Assembly: GCA_022496205.1 (NCBI GenBank)
Contig: WTXD01000004.1
Span: forward strand, 310,001-374,000
Direction: 5' to 3'
From: Gloeopeniophorella convolvens
Taxonomy: Eukaryota; Basidiomycota; Agaricomycetes; Russulales
Length of the DNA stretch: 64,000 nt
The notes below the pieces were generated by a model. The model was not told where the DNA came from and searched no databases. It saw only the letters and a program-made list of their open reading frames with translations. The number at the start of each line of letters is the position of its first letter. Positions within the stretch are counted from its first letter, which is position 1. Positions 43,956 through 55,280 of the stretch are shown here, piece after piece. The translations under genes and the position numbers were made by a program.

Positions 43956-46941
43956 TTAAGACTCTCCGATTACAAGTCCGTTATCGGCGGGCTGATTGGG
44001 TCGAACCCCACATGTTTTTGCGGCCACCTCGTTCAACATCCGGAAGTACCGATCTGGGTCGTGCAGGTGAGCCCAACGAAGTCCAACGCATTAGTGAAAC
44101 TCACGAGCGACGGGGACTCCTTCGCCAAACTTTTCGAGAGCGGACCTAGGGCGATTGAGCGGGCAACTTAGTCTGGAGGAAGAAGGACCTACATGATGTA
44201 CTCCACCTCGGCGCGCAGAGTCAGGCTTTGTTCTTCCGATTTTGCATCCAGAGCCGCTTGCAAGAAACGGATCAGGACCCGACCAGCCATGAACCAAGAG
44301 AACTAGGAAGTAAAGTATGGGCGCACTGTAGGCAGTGAGTGTGGGAAGGGAATGAACGTACAGCGCAGAAGAAATCCAACAGCGTGATGTCAAAACTCGT
44401 GGAGCGGACCGCATGAATGAGATCTAGAATACCGCGAGAAGCTTCAAGGATTTTGAAGGCAGAGACACAGCCGGGGCTGTAGACATGTGCGTGGGGGTCG
44501 TGGAGTAGGATGATGGCGCTGAGAGGTATAGGGTCAGCGGTAAAGTAACCTTACGGTCGACAAAACTCACAGATTAGGGATGGTGCAGGCGGCGTACAAA
44601 TGACAATCAACGCCGTCATCGCGAATGGGGTGCCGCAGATGAAGTGGGAAGCTCTGCCTGAACATTGACGCAATGTGGTCGACCTCGATGAACGCAGACG
44701 TCCGCCGCGGATCAGAGGAACCGTTCCGGGCCTCCTCGTCGTTCTTTTCCCATACTTCCGCATACGCGGGAGCGTAAGCATATGCAGGATCATCCATGAA
44801 GCGCCTGACACGGAAGCGCGTATTGAATGTCTTCACCCGAGATAAAATCATGGACCCTTTCACATAAAGGCTGAAGGAGTCAGTCTGATCCTCCGGGTGA
44901 ATCAGAACGACATCCTTGCCCAGGGCATGTTGTCGGTCGCTGCCGGGCCAGGGAAGCTGAAGGGGTACGACCGACGATCAGAGTGGTCGGTTGGACTCTA
45001 AGCTCCTGCTTACCCCGACATCGAAATACACGCTTTTCAAAGGAAGCAGCTGTGAAACATCTGAGTCGTCCATACTCAGAGCCCAGCCATTGCTGCACCC
45101 GCACATGCGCTCCATGATATAGACCAGCCAGAAGGTATTTCTGCGGACCTCGTCTTCAATAATACTTTCTGGCGGCGGGATGAGGGAGGGGGGTCTTACG
45201 CCCTCGGTAATCGGGACGAAAGGCGCGCAGATATTGAGTCCTAGAGGAACCAAAGCTCGGAGGGCTTGGCCCACGTTCATAAAAGCCTGCCCCGATTAGC
45301 TTGACCTCAGCAGAGAGCACGGATTACACAAAGGATTTACCTCAACCCATCTATTGGACCCGTCGTGAATATCAAGGGGACGGCAGGGAGAAGGGAGACC
45401 TACCTTGCGTTGGACCAATGCCACCACGTGATGATCAGAAGGGCTGTCAGTCGGCCGAGTTAATTTCTCCCGCCAGAGACAGAGGCAAAACGTCAGCTCG
45501 CTTACCTTGTACGTTTTCAAATAATCTTTTGCCTGCCCAGATCTGCTCCTCGGCCAACTCCCTCGCAAACTTCACATGTTTCTCCGCGAACGAGTCGACG
45601 TGGTCCTTGCGCTTGTACCGGTTGCCAAACAATTCATCTGAAGGAGGACCAGAATTGAAAGGTTGCCCGAAGTTAATATCTTCGAACATACCCGCCGCCA
45701 TCCTCTTATCAGGTGGTGGGGTTGGCAGGACAGCCGCAGTATAGAGGCTGCCGACCGCGCAAATCGCGTGTAGGACAGGCGGAGAGGGAAAACTTGGATG
45801 CGACGGGGACAGATTGAGCGAGGCCATAAAGGTGGGCGCGTGGAAGAGCCTGCAGGCGTGCGGGTGGAAGGCGAAGAAGACATCGACGCTATGCGGTGCG
45901 CATTCGGTATGAATCGCTGCACACGCGAGCAGGATACGAACTCACAGGTGGCGAAGGAGGTTCGGCGCCGGCAGATCTTGCGGCCAACCCACCCAAAACA
46001 GGTCGTAGCCCGTGCCATTTGGTACGAAGGAGCTATCCGCCCGGAAATCGCTGGCGGTTGTGGAAATGTTCACGATTTCGGAGCTATCGTCCAACGGGGG
46101 GATACCCTTTTGAGATAAATCACCAATCACGAAGACAGAGGCGGTTGACGTCTGGTAATCGCTCCGAGTGCCGAGTGCAGAACTCGGCTGCTGCATGCTC
46201 GAGCCCGACGCCGGGCTAGGGACGGCAGTCGTGGCGAGGCCCGAGTACGTCGGGAGGGAGGGTGACGCCACCCCAGGCGGGGAGACGCTCAAATGGGGCG
46301 AGATGCCGTTGGACGGCGGACTCTGGTCTTTGAGCATTGCCTCGAGCTCGTCTGAAACCGAAGTTAGCGAGAAGTAGACGTCGTGCAGGGTAGCACCGCG
46401 CACTGATTCTGCTCTCGAGCTTTTCGAAGCGGTTCTTAGGATTGGGGGGCTCCTGGGCCTCAACCGCCCCTGGCACTGCACGGGCTGTCAGGAAACTGGT
46501 GCTGGGATGCGTAAGGGCAGGCGCACCTTCGTCGAATGTGCATTCTGGCCGCTCCGGGAGGACTACGCCTGCAGGTGCGTGCGAGACGGCGTGGGCGTGC
46601 GAGCGGACGCAGGTCGAGCAGGGGCGCTGCGCGTCACTGTGGCACACGGATGCGAGATAAATACAGATCACGGGAGGGGTGATTGCGCGGAAAGACGGTT
46701 ACCATTTCTGCACGACGGGTGATGAGGAGATGATGAGAAGGCAGAGAAAAGTAGAAGACATACAAGTTTGCGCCTGCGACACTGGTGACAGGCCTGGGGG
46801 CGTGGCGTGAATGAATCGCAGATAGAAGAGGCGAGGCCGAGGACGCACTTGATTTCTTTTGAGCACAACCGGGTGGCTGCCCGAGCCCATCGGGCTCGCG
46901 GTCAGGGCCGAGTCCTGCTTAGCCGTTGGTACCTTTGGCAT
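43956..46941 (-). CDS. Zn2Cys6 fungal-specific transcription factor 2
   Basis: Starts at ATG 46941 (MPKVPTAKQDSALTASPMGS) and ends with NGLVIGES. The zinc cluster is ACHQCRRRKL + KC + DAQRPCSTCVRSHAHAVSHA and a final Cys in RPECTFDE; the long last spacing holds a histidine-rich insert. The KC codons need a 5-nt exon (46707-46703). A coiled coil (NPKNRFEKLESRI, then NELEAMLKD) and the Fungal_trans region follow: VDVFFAFHPHACRLFHAPTF, HAICAVGSLYTAAVLP, and RRNTFWLVYIMERMCGCSNG (the GxxW-like motif region). A 10-nt exon (45350-45341) gives RWVE. The target pathway is unknown. Divergent from the small secreted protein. Confidence 0.87.
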
Positions 46942-47252
46942 GTCGAAGGTGGGCCGAAGAGGGAGTTAGGGTCGGGTCGAGCTAACGGTAGTAGCGTTGA
47001 GGATGCAGAGGGAGTAGATGGGTAACCGGGAGAGGCCAGGGAGGAGAGAGCAGTCGGAGAGCGGAGGACTCGCTTGGGCTCGCTCGGTCGGGTGGGCCGG
47101 GCTCAGTCTCAGCCGGGCTCTAATCTCAATCTCTGTGCCTGGCGCTCGGCTCTGCTGCCTTATGTCATCCTCTGTCATCCGCTGACATTCCTCCCCGACC
47201 CTGCTGCACGCCGCGCCCCTGTCCTGAGCTCTCGCCGCTCCCTCACTAACCG
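46942..47252. other. Divergent promoter region
   Basis: Between Zn2Cys6 factor 2 and the secreted-protein gene. Pyrimidine-rich towards 47252. No other element supported. Confidence 0.45.
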
Positions 47253-47735
47253 ATGTTCCTCTCCACCTCTGCCTTCCTCGCTCTCGCCTTCTTTCCCCTT
47301 CTTCTCCTCGCTGCGCCCCATCACTCCCCCTGCCAAGTCTCCTTCAACGGCTACCAGCTCTCGTCTCCCCGCATCAGTCATCATGACATTCATGACATCC
47401 CCCACCTTCTCGTCACCATAGCCGACTCTCTCCCCAAGGGCCTCACTTTCCACCGCATCATCGACGAGTCGTCACCTGAACTCCCCGACATCATCCCCGC
47501 TGCTGTCACCGTTACTGTTCCCACCTCTGCTGCCCTTGGCGGCGCGGACAGCTTCATCGCTGTCGGGCAGCTCAAATCCCACCATGTCTGGTCCTTGGCG
47601 CAGAAGAACGTACCCTCTGTGCTTCAGCATATGGCTTCCATGGTAGAGAGGACTCGTCTCGACGTCTCCGTCGCTCAGGGCCGTCCCGTCGTCGTCTACA
47701 TCGCTATGCCTGGTTTCGCCGTCACCCCTTTTTAA
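47253..47735 (+). CDS. Small secreted protein of unknown function
   Basis: Single-exon gene of 160 residues, unusual for its intron-rich neighbours. A clear signal peptide (MFLSTSAFLALAFFPLLLLA) ends near AAPHHSP. The mature part is His/Ser/Val-rich with few cysteines: after the signal peptide only one is visible (SPCQV). It contains PAAVTVTVPTSAALGGADSF and NVPSVLQHMASMVERTRLDV. No named domain recognised. A role at the cell surface or outside the cell is inferred from the signal peptide only. Confidence 0.65.
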   Translation: MFLSTSAFLALAFFPLLLLAAPHHSPCQVSFNGYQLSSPRISHHDIHDIPHLLVTIADSLPKGLTFHRIIDESSPELPDIIPAAVTVTVPTSAALGGADSFIAVGQLKSHHVWSLAQKNVPSVLQHMASMVERTRLDVSVAQGRPVVVYIAMPGFAVTPF

Positions 47736-48105
47736 CTTATCTGTGCGTCGCGCTTTGCGCAATATCTGTATCCGACATCTCACTCTCCCCAAGGATCTGT
47801 ATCCTTATCTTTGCTGACTATGTATGTATCTTCACCATGTACGGCCACCGCTTGTATGTTTTATTGCCTGTATTTCGAATCGCATATATATTTGTAGCGA
47901 ACCTCTGCGTGGTCAACACCACCACAGGACAAAATGTGGCACCGCGATTATAATGTAATAAACCCCAATTTCGAGAAGCGCGTAGAGACAGATGGATGTA
48001 CGGAAAGCATAATATGGATAAAAATGGCCGAGATGAATGGTCAATAGTACACAGATGGACGACGAATGCAGAGCAACATATGGCTCGAAAAAAAGGCCCA
48101 TCGCG
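47736..48105. other. Convergent 3' intergenic region
   Basis: AT-rich 3' flanks of two convergent genes. No other feature seen. Confidence 0.5.
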
Positions 48106-51100
48106 TCAAGAACTCGTGAACTTGTTCACGGTAGCGAACCCACTCGTAACATTCCCCACATTCACGATGGCGTTCGACACCGTGTGAAAGAATTCAAAGG
48201 CGGGGTTCCACACCAGGTTGAATGCGTCGTCCGTGAACGAGTTGTCGCGCACCATCTGCGGGGAGTTGGCAAGCTCGGTCCACGCAATGTTCGTCTTCGT
48301 GCCTACGAGCGCCCAGTCTCGTAACGCGAGTGATGGGTCCGTGCCAAAGAAGAGCGATCCCGACGGCTGCGAAAGCGACGACACGACCCCGTTGATGTCC
48401 GCAGGTGTAATCGACCCGAAGACGGCCACTTCCAACTTGGGTATGATGTCCAGCGACTGCCCTAATAGCGTGTCGTTTGTCGGCGGCGTAACGGGAGATG
48501 ACAACACATATTCCACGAATGCAGTCGCAACGTCGTTATCGGGGATGCCCTCGAAGAAGTTCAGCAGTACGTGGTTAATGTGCTTGAGAGTGCCAAAGTC
48601 ACGGGGATCGTTGGTTGGAACGGAGGACACATTCAAGTTCGGCAGCCCGCTGAGGGTTTCGCCATTGTAAATAACCACGCGAGAACTCGCGTCGCGCGTC
48701 AATATGGCCGCCTGCTTTGCAGAACCAGTCTGGGAGTCTGTAAACGGAAGGCGTAGGCGGAGCACATCAAGTACCCCATAGATCGGCCGGTCTGCGAAAC
48801 ACGAAGCATCGAAGCTCGCCTGTGATGCTGGCGGTGAGAGTCCGAACACGGATGCCTCGAGGCTGCTGACCAATTGAACTTGTGAATTGGTCAGGCCGGG
48901 GTAGCACGCAAGAGGTATGGGGAATGGCGCTGTTGTCGAATTGGTGAGTAGCGAGGAGATAGGAGTCTTTCCTGCTGTTGCAGTAGCATCGAATGGTAGA
49001 AGAATGGGGGAAGAGATCAAGAAAGACACGAATGACGCCAGCTTGCTCGGATCTTGCCGGAGGACGGACTCCCAGTAGTTAACCATGGCAGTTGATCTGA
49101 GCGTAGATGAAGCTGTCACGAGTGGAGGCTAACGTCAGCACCGCCATAAGGAACTGATTGATTCACAGGGGTACGTACCAGAAGCAAACGCATACATTCG
49201 GTCTAGAGCACCACGGGCTGTGCTGCTTACCTCAGCGAGCTGCGAATTCGAAGGTTGGCCATCCGTAACGAATGATACATTGGGTTCTGTTGTCGTCTGA
49301 GCTGCGAAATCGAAGGTGTAGCCAAGCTGTGTCGTGGAGAACTCTGAATGACCGGTGACGGGACCATCGCCGGAGAGACTCGTCCACTTGGCTTTGCTGA
49401 CAAAGTCCCGAAGCTTTCCCACGGAAGTAGTATTCTGGGACTGGACAAAGGTCCACAAAAGAGCGCTCTGGGCCCATTCTGTCCTGTTGGGAGCACGCTG
49501 CGAATCAAGGGCGGGGGACACATCGACCATGCGTGCTTGCGCTGCACAATCGTCGCCCAGAGCAGAATCCTGGGAAGAGAACATCGCGTTTGCAACGCCC
49601 GCTGGAGTGAAATTGGCACCAAATTGACCGTTGACGATAGGGATCAGGGTGATGAGGCTCTGTGCGAGGGGATTGCATTGACCTGCGGTTGATGTGCAGA
49701 CACAGGTCGAGTCTAAGCCGCACAATGAGCAGCTCGAACGTCAATACGGAAGACGTATAACTCACCAAGATCGCAAGCGTTGCCTGTGCGATTGGTTACA
49801 CAACTTGGTGCATGTGAATGCTTGTGTCCCGCAATAACCCCAACAATGACGCCGATTACAATTAGCAAGGTTACAAAGGCAAGCCCCGCAAAGAGCTTAA
49901 TCTTGCTGCTCCGGCTCAGAGGCCGTTCAAGGAAAGCCCTCGTTTTGGACGGGCTTCCAGGGCCTTCACCAGTCGGCAAACCAGATGGGAACGTTGCGCT
50001 CTGGCGTCTTCGACCTCCAGCACCCGTGTCGAGCCCACTGGCACGAACCCCGTTCGGATTGATCTTCTCAAACCCTACCCTTGAGAACTCGCTGACGCTG
50101 TCACCAGGCAGACGACCTGAGTTGAGCATGGCATTGAGACGATCAGCGCGTGCCACGAGCTCTGGCAGTGGAACTGAGCCTTCCATTCTCCGGTGCGCTT
50201 CTTCTTGGTACAAAGAAATATTGGGGATGGTTGGCACAGGGGGAAGGGGCTTGACGCTCATCCATTCCATCGTAGCTCTTGCCGCACGAACAGTGCGCTG
50301 ACCGGCGGCAGATACGAAGGAGGATACTTGGCTCTTTACTGTCTTGGTCGAATGGGTAGATGCGCGCCGCTGCCGTTTGACGACAGAGTTCTTACTAGAC
50401 GCTCTGAAGTCGGCCGTCGCCGGAGTGGCGGGTTGAGGAGTGTTGAGAGGAGGGTTGATACCGGTTAATTGTAGCTGCCCTATCAAGGATGGAGGTGCTG
50501 AAGTCTGCTGAGGGTTAAGAGGCATGGTGCTGCTGTACGTTTGGGGGCTCTGTAGGTGGGAGGAGTCGCTGTCTCCGCTGGCTACGTGACGGAGCGTTGC
50601 TGGTGCCATGCCCATCAGGGAGACCTTCCTGGTCAACCCCACCGAGGGTTGAATGATCGCTGAATACGCATCGAAGGAGGCTACTGTATCATTCTCGTTC
50701 TCGGTGCGGGAATCAGGTCGTTCAGCCGGTTTGGCGAAAGGGTATGAACTAGGCGGAAGGTGGGCCGGGCCGGGCATACCCTCGCGATGTTGCGAAGATG
50801 GAGGGGGATAGGTCATCTCGGAAACAAGACTCCCAGCATCAGCTTGATATCGAGAACGGGGTCCATGAGGGGCACCATCCCGAGATTTCATGGAGGTGGT
50901 CGAGGAGAGGAGCCCGGTGATGAAAGAAGTGGAGAGCATTCTCTCCTCCGTAGGGTCAACAGAGATGATGGAAGAGCCTTCATGCCAGTCGAAGGGAGAG
51001 AGGCCTCCAGTAGTAAGGACGGAGGTGGGGCTCGGTGGTCTGGGCTGCGGAAGGGGCCGCTGCGAACGGTTTGTTTGCCCATCAGAAAGAGCACCATGAT

Positions 51101-51422
51101 CAACCAACCCGCGACTGGCGACCGATGGCGCCGGACGAACAGGCGGGGTGGCTACCCGACGCAAGGGACTAGCCGGTCCTATAACGGTGAAAGCGCTCTG
51201 CGTTGGAGAGGGAATGCCCCGCTCTGCGACGGGGCTGGCAGGTAGAGTATTCGGGGGAGGGGGGAACTGGGAGAGGCGCAAGGACTCCTCGGTGATCCCA
51301 GTTGCATAGGTATTGAAGCTGATGGTACTGTCTGCGATCCCAGACGCACTGGTGAGGAGCGAAGCCCTAGGACGGTGTCCGGGGGAGGAAGGGTCATCGC
51401 TGCTCTGTGCGCGTTGAGCCAT
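48106..51422 (-). CDS. Type II single-pass membrane protein, basidiomycete-type, unknown function
   Basis: Three exons join in phase to 1,065 residues: 51422-49766, 49712-49179 and 49112-48106. About 500 N-terminal residues are disordered and Ser/Pro-rich. A basic stop (RPLSRSSKIKLF) precedes one transmembrane helix (AGLAFVTLLIVIGVIVGVIA). The extracytoplasmic half starts with a cysteine cluster (NACDLDSTCVCTSTAGQC). It carries several N-glycosylation sites (for example QNTTSV, PNVSFV, LNVSSV) and helical repeats such as YWESVLRQDPSKLASFVSFL. No signal peptide, so the C-terminus should face the lumen or outside. No enzymatic motif recognised. Possibly a wall or septum factor, but that is speculation. 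Confidence 0.82.
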
Positions 51423-52397
51423 GGCTAGTTAAGAAGAGCAGGCCAGAGCAAGAGACAAGGTAGAATTAGCCAGGGAGCGAAGGCGACAAATGAGAGTGAT
51501 GGGAACTACCTGATGAGATGGCGGTGTTCCGGGATACAGTTGTCCCAGGAGGTCGAGAGAGATGGCGAGTGCAAGCTTATAGCAAATATGCGCAAGGATA
51601 AAAAGTGCGATTACAGGAGGAGGCAAGGATGAAACCGGTAAGAGGACAGACGGGCCTGGCAGATGGAAGATGGCAGCTGTGACAGTGCCCGGATCAGACA
51701 AGATGGGGGACGGCGAAGAACGGTGAGTACAGCCTGCGGATGCTGGAGGAGGGAGGGACGGAACGAGCGGGGGGAGGGGGGGAGGAGGGTCGGGAAGGAG
51801 TGTGTTGATGAAAGAATGGCACAGATGAAATTAAAGAGAGGACTGTGAACACTGGCCGGAGAGCGAGAAATGAATTGGCAGAAGCACGACAGAAGCAGGC
51901 TCGCTCGCCAAGCGCCCATCACCGGCCGCGGCTTTCCAACTCCGGGCGCTTCCGCTCCGGGCGCCGGCCCAGCCACCGCCAGGCACACGGCGCCCCTTCA
52001 CACACGTCACGTCGTCCACTCATCGCTGTCCAATGATGCCTCAGAGGAGATAAACAACGTTAATCCCTCCTTCCTCTCCAATGAGGCATCCTGTACATGT
52101 TCTCCGCGCCAAGCCCGTTCACCACGAATCTTCCTCTCGGCCATAAGGGGTCCGTCGCTCTTATAGGCACACATGCAGAACAACGCTGCCATACATGGCT
52201 GCGAGTACTGGAATCCGAACCGGAACTACGAAACAACGAAAAAGGAGACCACCATGATATACGTATAATGGGCAGTCGATAAAGGTCGTTAACAGAGAGC
52301 CATACAAGTCGTAACCTTGAGCACAGGAGTAAATGGTATGATATGTCTCAGATGTCTCTAGCGAGCATCGAGAAGCAGCCCAGCATCATCGCGCAAC
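51423..52397. other. Intergenic region without recognisable gene
   Basis: About 1 kb between two minus-strand genes: the promoter of the type II membrane protein and the 3' flank of rac1. Open frames here are short and overlap on both strands. I checked a tRNA-like word near 52210-52225 and rejected it. Confidence 0.45.
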
Positions 52398-53377
52398 TCA
52401 TGCAATGATGCACTTGTTGCCTTTCGGCTTCTCCTTCGGCCTCGGAGGGTTCACTGTTCCCAACCTTTCAGTTCAACCATCACAAAAAGGTGGGATAAGC
52501 CCAGATACTCACGGACGGCACGGATCGCCTCGTCAAAGACGTTCTTCAGTCCCTTTTGGGTCAGGGCAGAGCACTCGAGGTACTTGACGGCACCGATATC
52601 CTTCGCCATGCCGGCACCCTGGGTGTACTGAATGGGGGCCATGCGGCTTTCCAACGGAATCAGCTAGTGATGGCTCCGAAGTCGGAAAGAACTCACCGAT
52701 CGCGAAGCTTCTCGACCGTCCCCGGATCCTCACGCAAGTCTAGCTTGGTCCCAACAAGCACCACAGAGGTTTGGGGCGCGTGATGAGATATCTCGGGGTA
52801 CCACTATGGAACCGGACGGTGTTATCAAGGTCCCTCAGATATGACAGAACAGTGCCCACCTTCGTTTTGACGTTCTCGAAGCTGGGGGGGCTCACAAGAG
52901 AGAAGCAGATCAGAAAGACGTCAGTCTGAGGGTACGACAGCGGTCGAAGGCGGTCGTAATCCTCCTGGCCAGCAGTATCCCAAAGTCCGAGAGAGATTGT
53001 CTTGCCGTCCACCATGACATTCGCAGAATAGTTATCAAACACTGGCCGAGACGTAACGTGAGTATAGGGTCGATTTTAGTGGGCGTATTATATGCTCGCC
53101 TGTTGGGATGTATTCCCCCTAGATGGGGTCCGTCAGTACACAGGGGAAAGAGGGGGCCGAGTGAGACATACTGGGAAAGCGTTGGTGGTATACGAGATAA
53201 GGAGACACGTCTGTTTTTCGTCGTTGATAAGTAATCTGGTGCGGTCGCAATATGTGCAGACGCGAGCGCCTCACCTTTCCTACGGCACCATCTCCAACGA
53301 CGACACCTGGAGGTCGAGTTGAGTATGCTACATAGGAAAGACATCGCAGGAGTCTCCTTACACTTGATGGCTTGCAT
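52398..53377 (-). CDS. rac1: Rac-type Rho GTPase
   Basis: Exons: 53377-53362, 53306-53275, 53210-53172, 53118-53100, then from 53041, with three more introns before the stop. The product starts [20 protein letters not shown] (P-loop), with [19 protein letters not shown] (effector region), [20 protein letters not shown] (G3), [12 protein letters not shown] (G4) and [18 protein letters not shown] (G5). The C-terminus is a basic stretch ending in CIIA, a CaaX box for prenylation. Rac controls actin polarity, hyphal branching and NADPH oxidase. The intron after the IPT codons begins with GC (53099). The terminal Ala is unusual for Rac, which normally ends in Leu. Confidence 0.96.
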
Positions 53378-53829
53378 GATGGAGAAACTTAGAAGAGTAG
53401 GGGAAGGGAAATTAGCGTGAAAGTTTGCGGTGGTTGAAGTGATCTAAGCCTGAAGAGTAGGGGACAATAGCCTGGGCTGGTGCGGGGAAGACGGGGGAGA
53501 GTGAGCAGGCCGCCGCAAGAGAGGGGTAAATAGGGGAACGAAGGGGGAGTAGCAAAGCACACCTTGAAACGGAGGATGATCAGAGCTTTGGGTTGAGGAG
53601 CAGACTGGTTACGCGCAAGAGAGGAGTGATGCGGGCACGCTGGGACAAATAAGGACGTTTCCAGCGGCACGGTCCACCTGCGGCCCGCGGCCACGACGTT
53701 GATCCGGAGCGCCTTCGGGCATAAGTAAGTGCTATAAGTGCTCGCCATCTCCATCTGCTATCCTCCTGAGTCCACTGATCCATCACAGGTCCCAACTCCT
53801 CCATCCTCCATATACGTCCAGGTTTCACT
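53378..53829. other. Divergent promoter region
   Basis: Between rac1 and the SHB17-like gene. No additional gene or repeat seen. Confidence 0.45.
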
Positions 53830-54964
53830 ATGTCAAATACTATGCCCCGTCTGATCATCGTTCGCCATGGCAAGTGTCGCCCCCTTATCTGATCCTTTCA
53901 TTTCGCTCACACCCATTCCCGCACAGGTGAAACCGAATGGTCTCTCAATGGGTCCGTTGACGCGACTCGCCTCCTGCCCAGTGCACTTCGCTACTTCCGC
54001 TAACAGTTTCTCCTTTGTCTGTCCTGCAGACGTCACGTGCGTGCTTCTGCGCTCCCTGCATCGTTCACCCTAGTTATCTTCGCGTCCTCCGACAGACTGG
54101 ACGTTCTGACATCCCCCTCACAAAACGTGGGGAAGAACAGATCAGGTCCAAAGCCCCATCACTCGTCGGCGAAGGAAGTACGTCAGGCGCATACATATGG
54201 TTCCCCGACGGATACGTTGAACATGGTCCCCAGAGCTTATCGACACGGTCAACCTGCACATCGTGATGGTGTCCCCCCGCAAGCGCGCCCACGACACCTT
54301 TCACCTTCTGACAGATCATCTCTCGCAAGCGCCGAATCATGTCATCACAGAACTCGTGCGCGAGTGGGATTACGGAGACTATGAGGGACTCAAGCCTCAC
54401 GAGATCAAGGCCAAGCAACCTGATTGGACCATCTGGAAGGACGGGCTAGTCCGCATCTCACTGTGCCCGCGAATCGCCTGCTCACAGAAATCCAGTTGCC
54501 CTAATGGTGAATCAGTCGAAGAGATGACTGCTCGCGTGGACTGTGTCATCGGCGACGTGAGCTTCCCGGCAATTGCGACCAATGTCCGGAACTGGGCCTG
54601 ATTTCTCATATCCTTGCTAACAAGGTTCGCGAGTACCACAGGAGGTGGAAGGAAGAAGGCCAAGGAACGCGCGATGTCGTCATCGTCGCGCATGGCCATT
54701 TCAATCGCTGCCTCATTGCACGATGGGTTGGCTTGCCTCTGGCTGAAGGTAAAGCGAACAGTCGGCGGGTGCATATACCTTCCATGCATTGTTTCTTCTC
54801 TCACAGGGACCAAGTTGAACGTCGAACCTGCCGGGGTCAGCCTGTTCCTGTTTCGTTCATTGAATGACTGATTGATCCATGGCACCCAGATTGCCGTCCT
54901 CAGCTATAATCACGGCTCGTTGCAAGAGCCCGCCCTCAACGCGTTGAACCTGAACGCGCTGTAA
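53830..54964 (+). CDS. SHB17-like sugar bisphosphatase (histidine phosphatase fold)
   Basis: At least eight exons; the first four are 53830-53869, 53927-53951, 54030-54036 and from 54096. The spliced product reads MSNTMPRLIIVRHGETEWSL, then NGRHTGRSDIPLTKRGEEQI, VMVSPRKRAHDTFHLLTDHL, VREWDYGDYEGLKPHEIKAK, DGCPNGESVEEMTARV, VVIVAHGHFNRCLIARWVGL and IAVLSYNHGSLQEPAL. The RHG and AHGH histidines and the REWDYGDYEG block match yeast Shb17, a sedoheptulose-1,7-bisphosphatase of riboneogenesis. Here that function is inferred. Exon 3 is a 7-nt microexon supplying RH of GRHTG. Introns 1 (53870) and probably 5 (54445) begin with GC. The first intron splits the RHG glycine codon, as in the gene at 3113. 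Confidence 0.9.
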
Positions 54965-55280
54965 ATGAAAACATCAAAGATGATATCCACGCTATAGAGA
55001 CCAGATGGACGAGCGTCAAGAGAGTAGTAGTAGACCTGTACGAGCTGTAGCCGTTAAACAATGCAAATGTACCCGTACTTCTCCGTACTTCGACTCTCTA
55101 CAAGCGGCTGGCGGGCCGAGGCAGCGGGAGCGCGTCTCGGTGTTGACGTTTGATTGGCCGAGAACGCGTTGGCAAGATTCCCGAGGCTCGGGCCTCTCCA
55201 CGCCGCCTCGCTTTGCTCTTAGTAGTACTTACATCTGCTCTCTCTTTCTTTTTTCTCTAACTTACCCCACAGTCACTTTA
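54965..55280. other. Intergenic region
   Basis: Short spacer between co-directional genes; the promoter of the coiled-coil gene lies here. Nothing else seen. Confidence 0.45.

Noticed and set aside
52180..52265. Possible tRNA on the minus strand (a GGTTCGGATTCC word)
   Set aside because: The T-stem does not pair, the invariant A58 is missing, and no D-arm or anticodon arm could be drawn.
53100..53125. Apparent frameshift at a G-run in rac1
   Set aside because: On rereading, the upstream exon ends in phase 0 (CCA before gtatgt), so GGG GAA TAC follows in frame; no lesion is needed.
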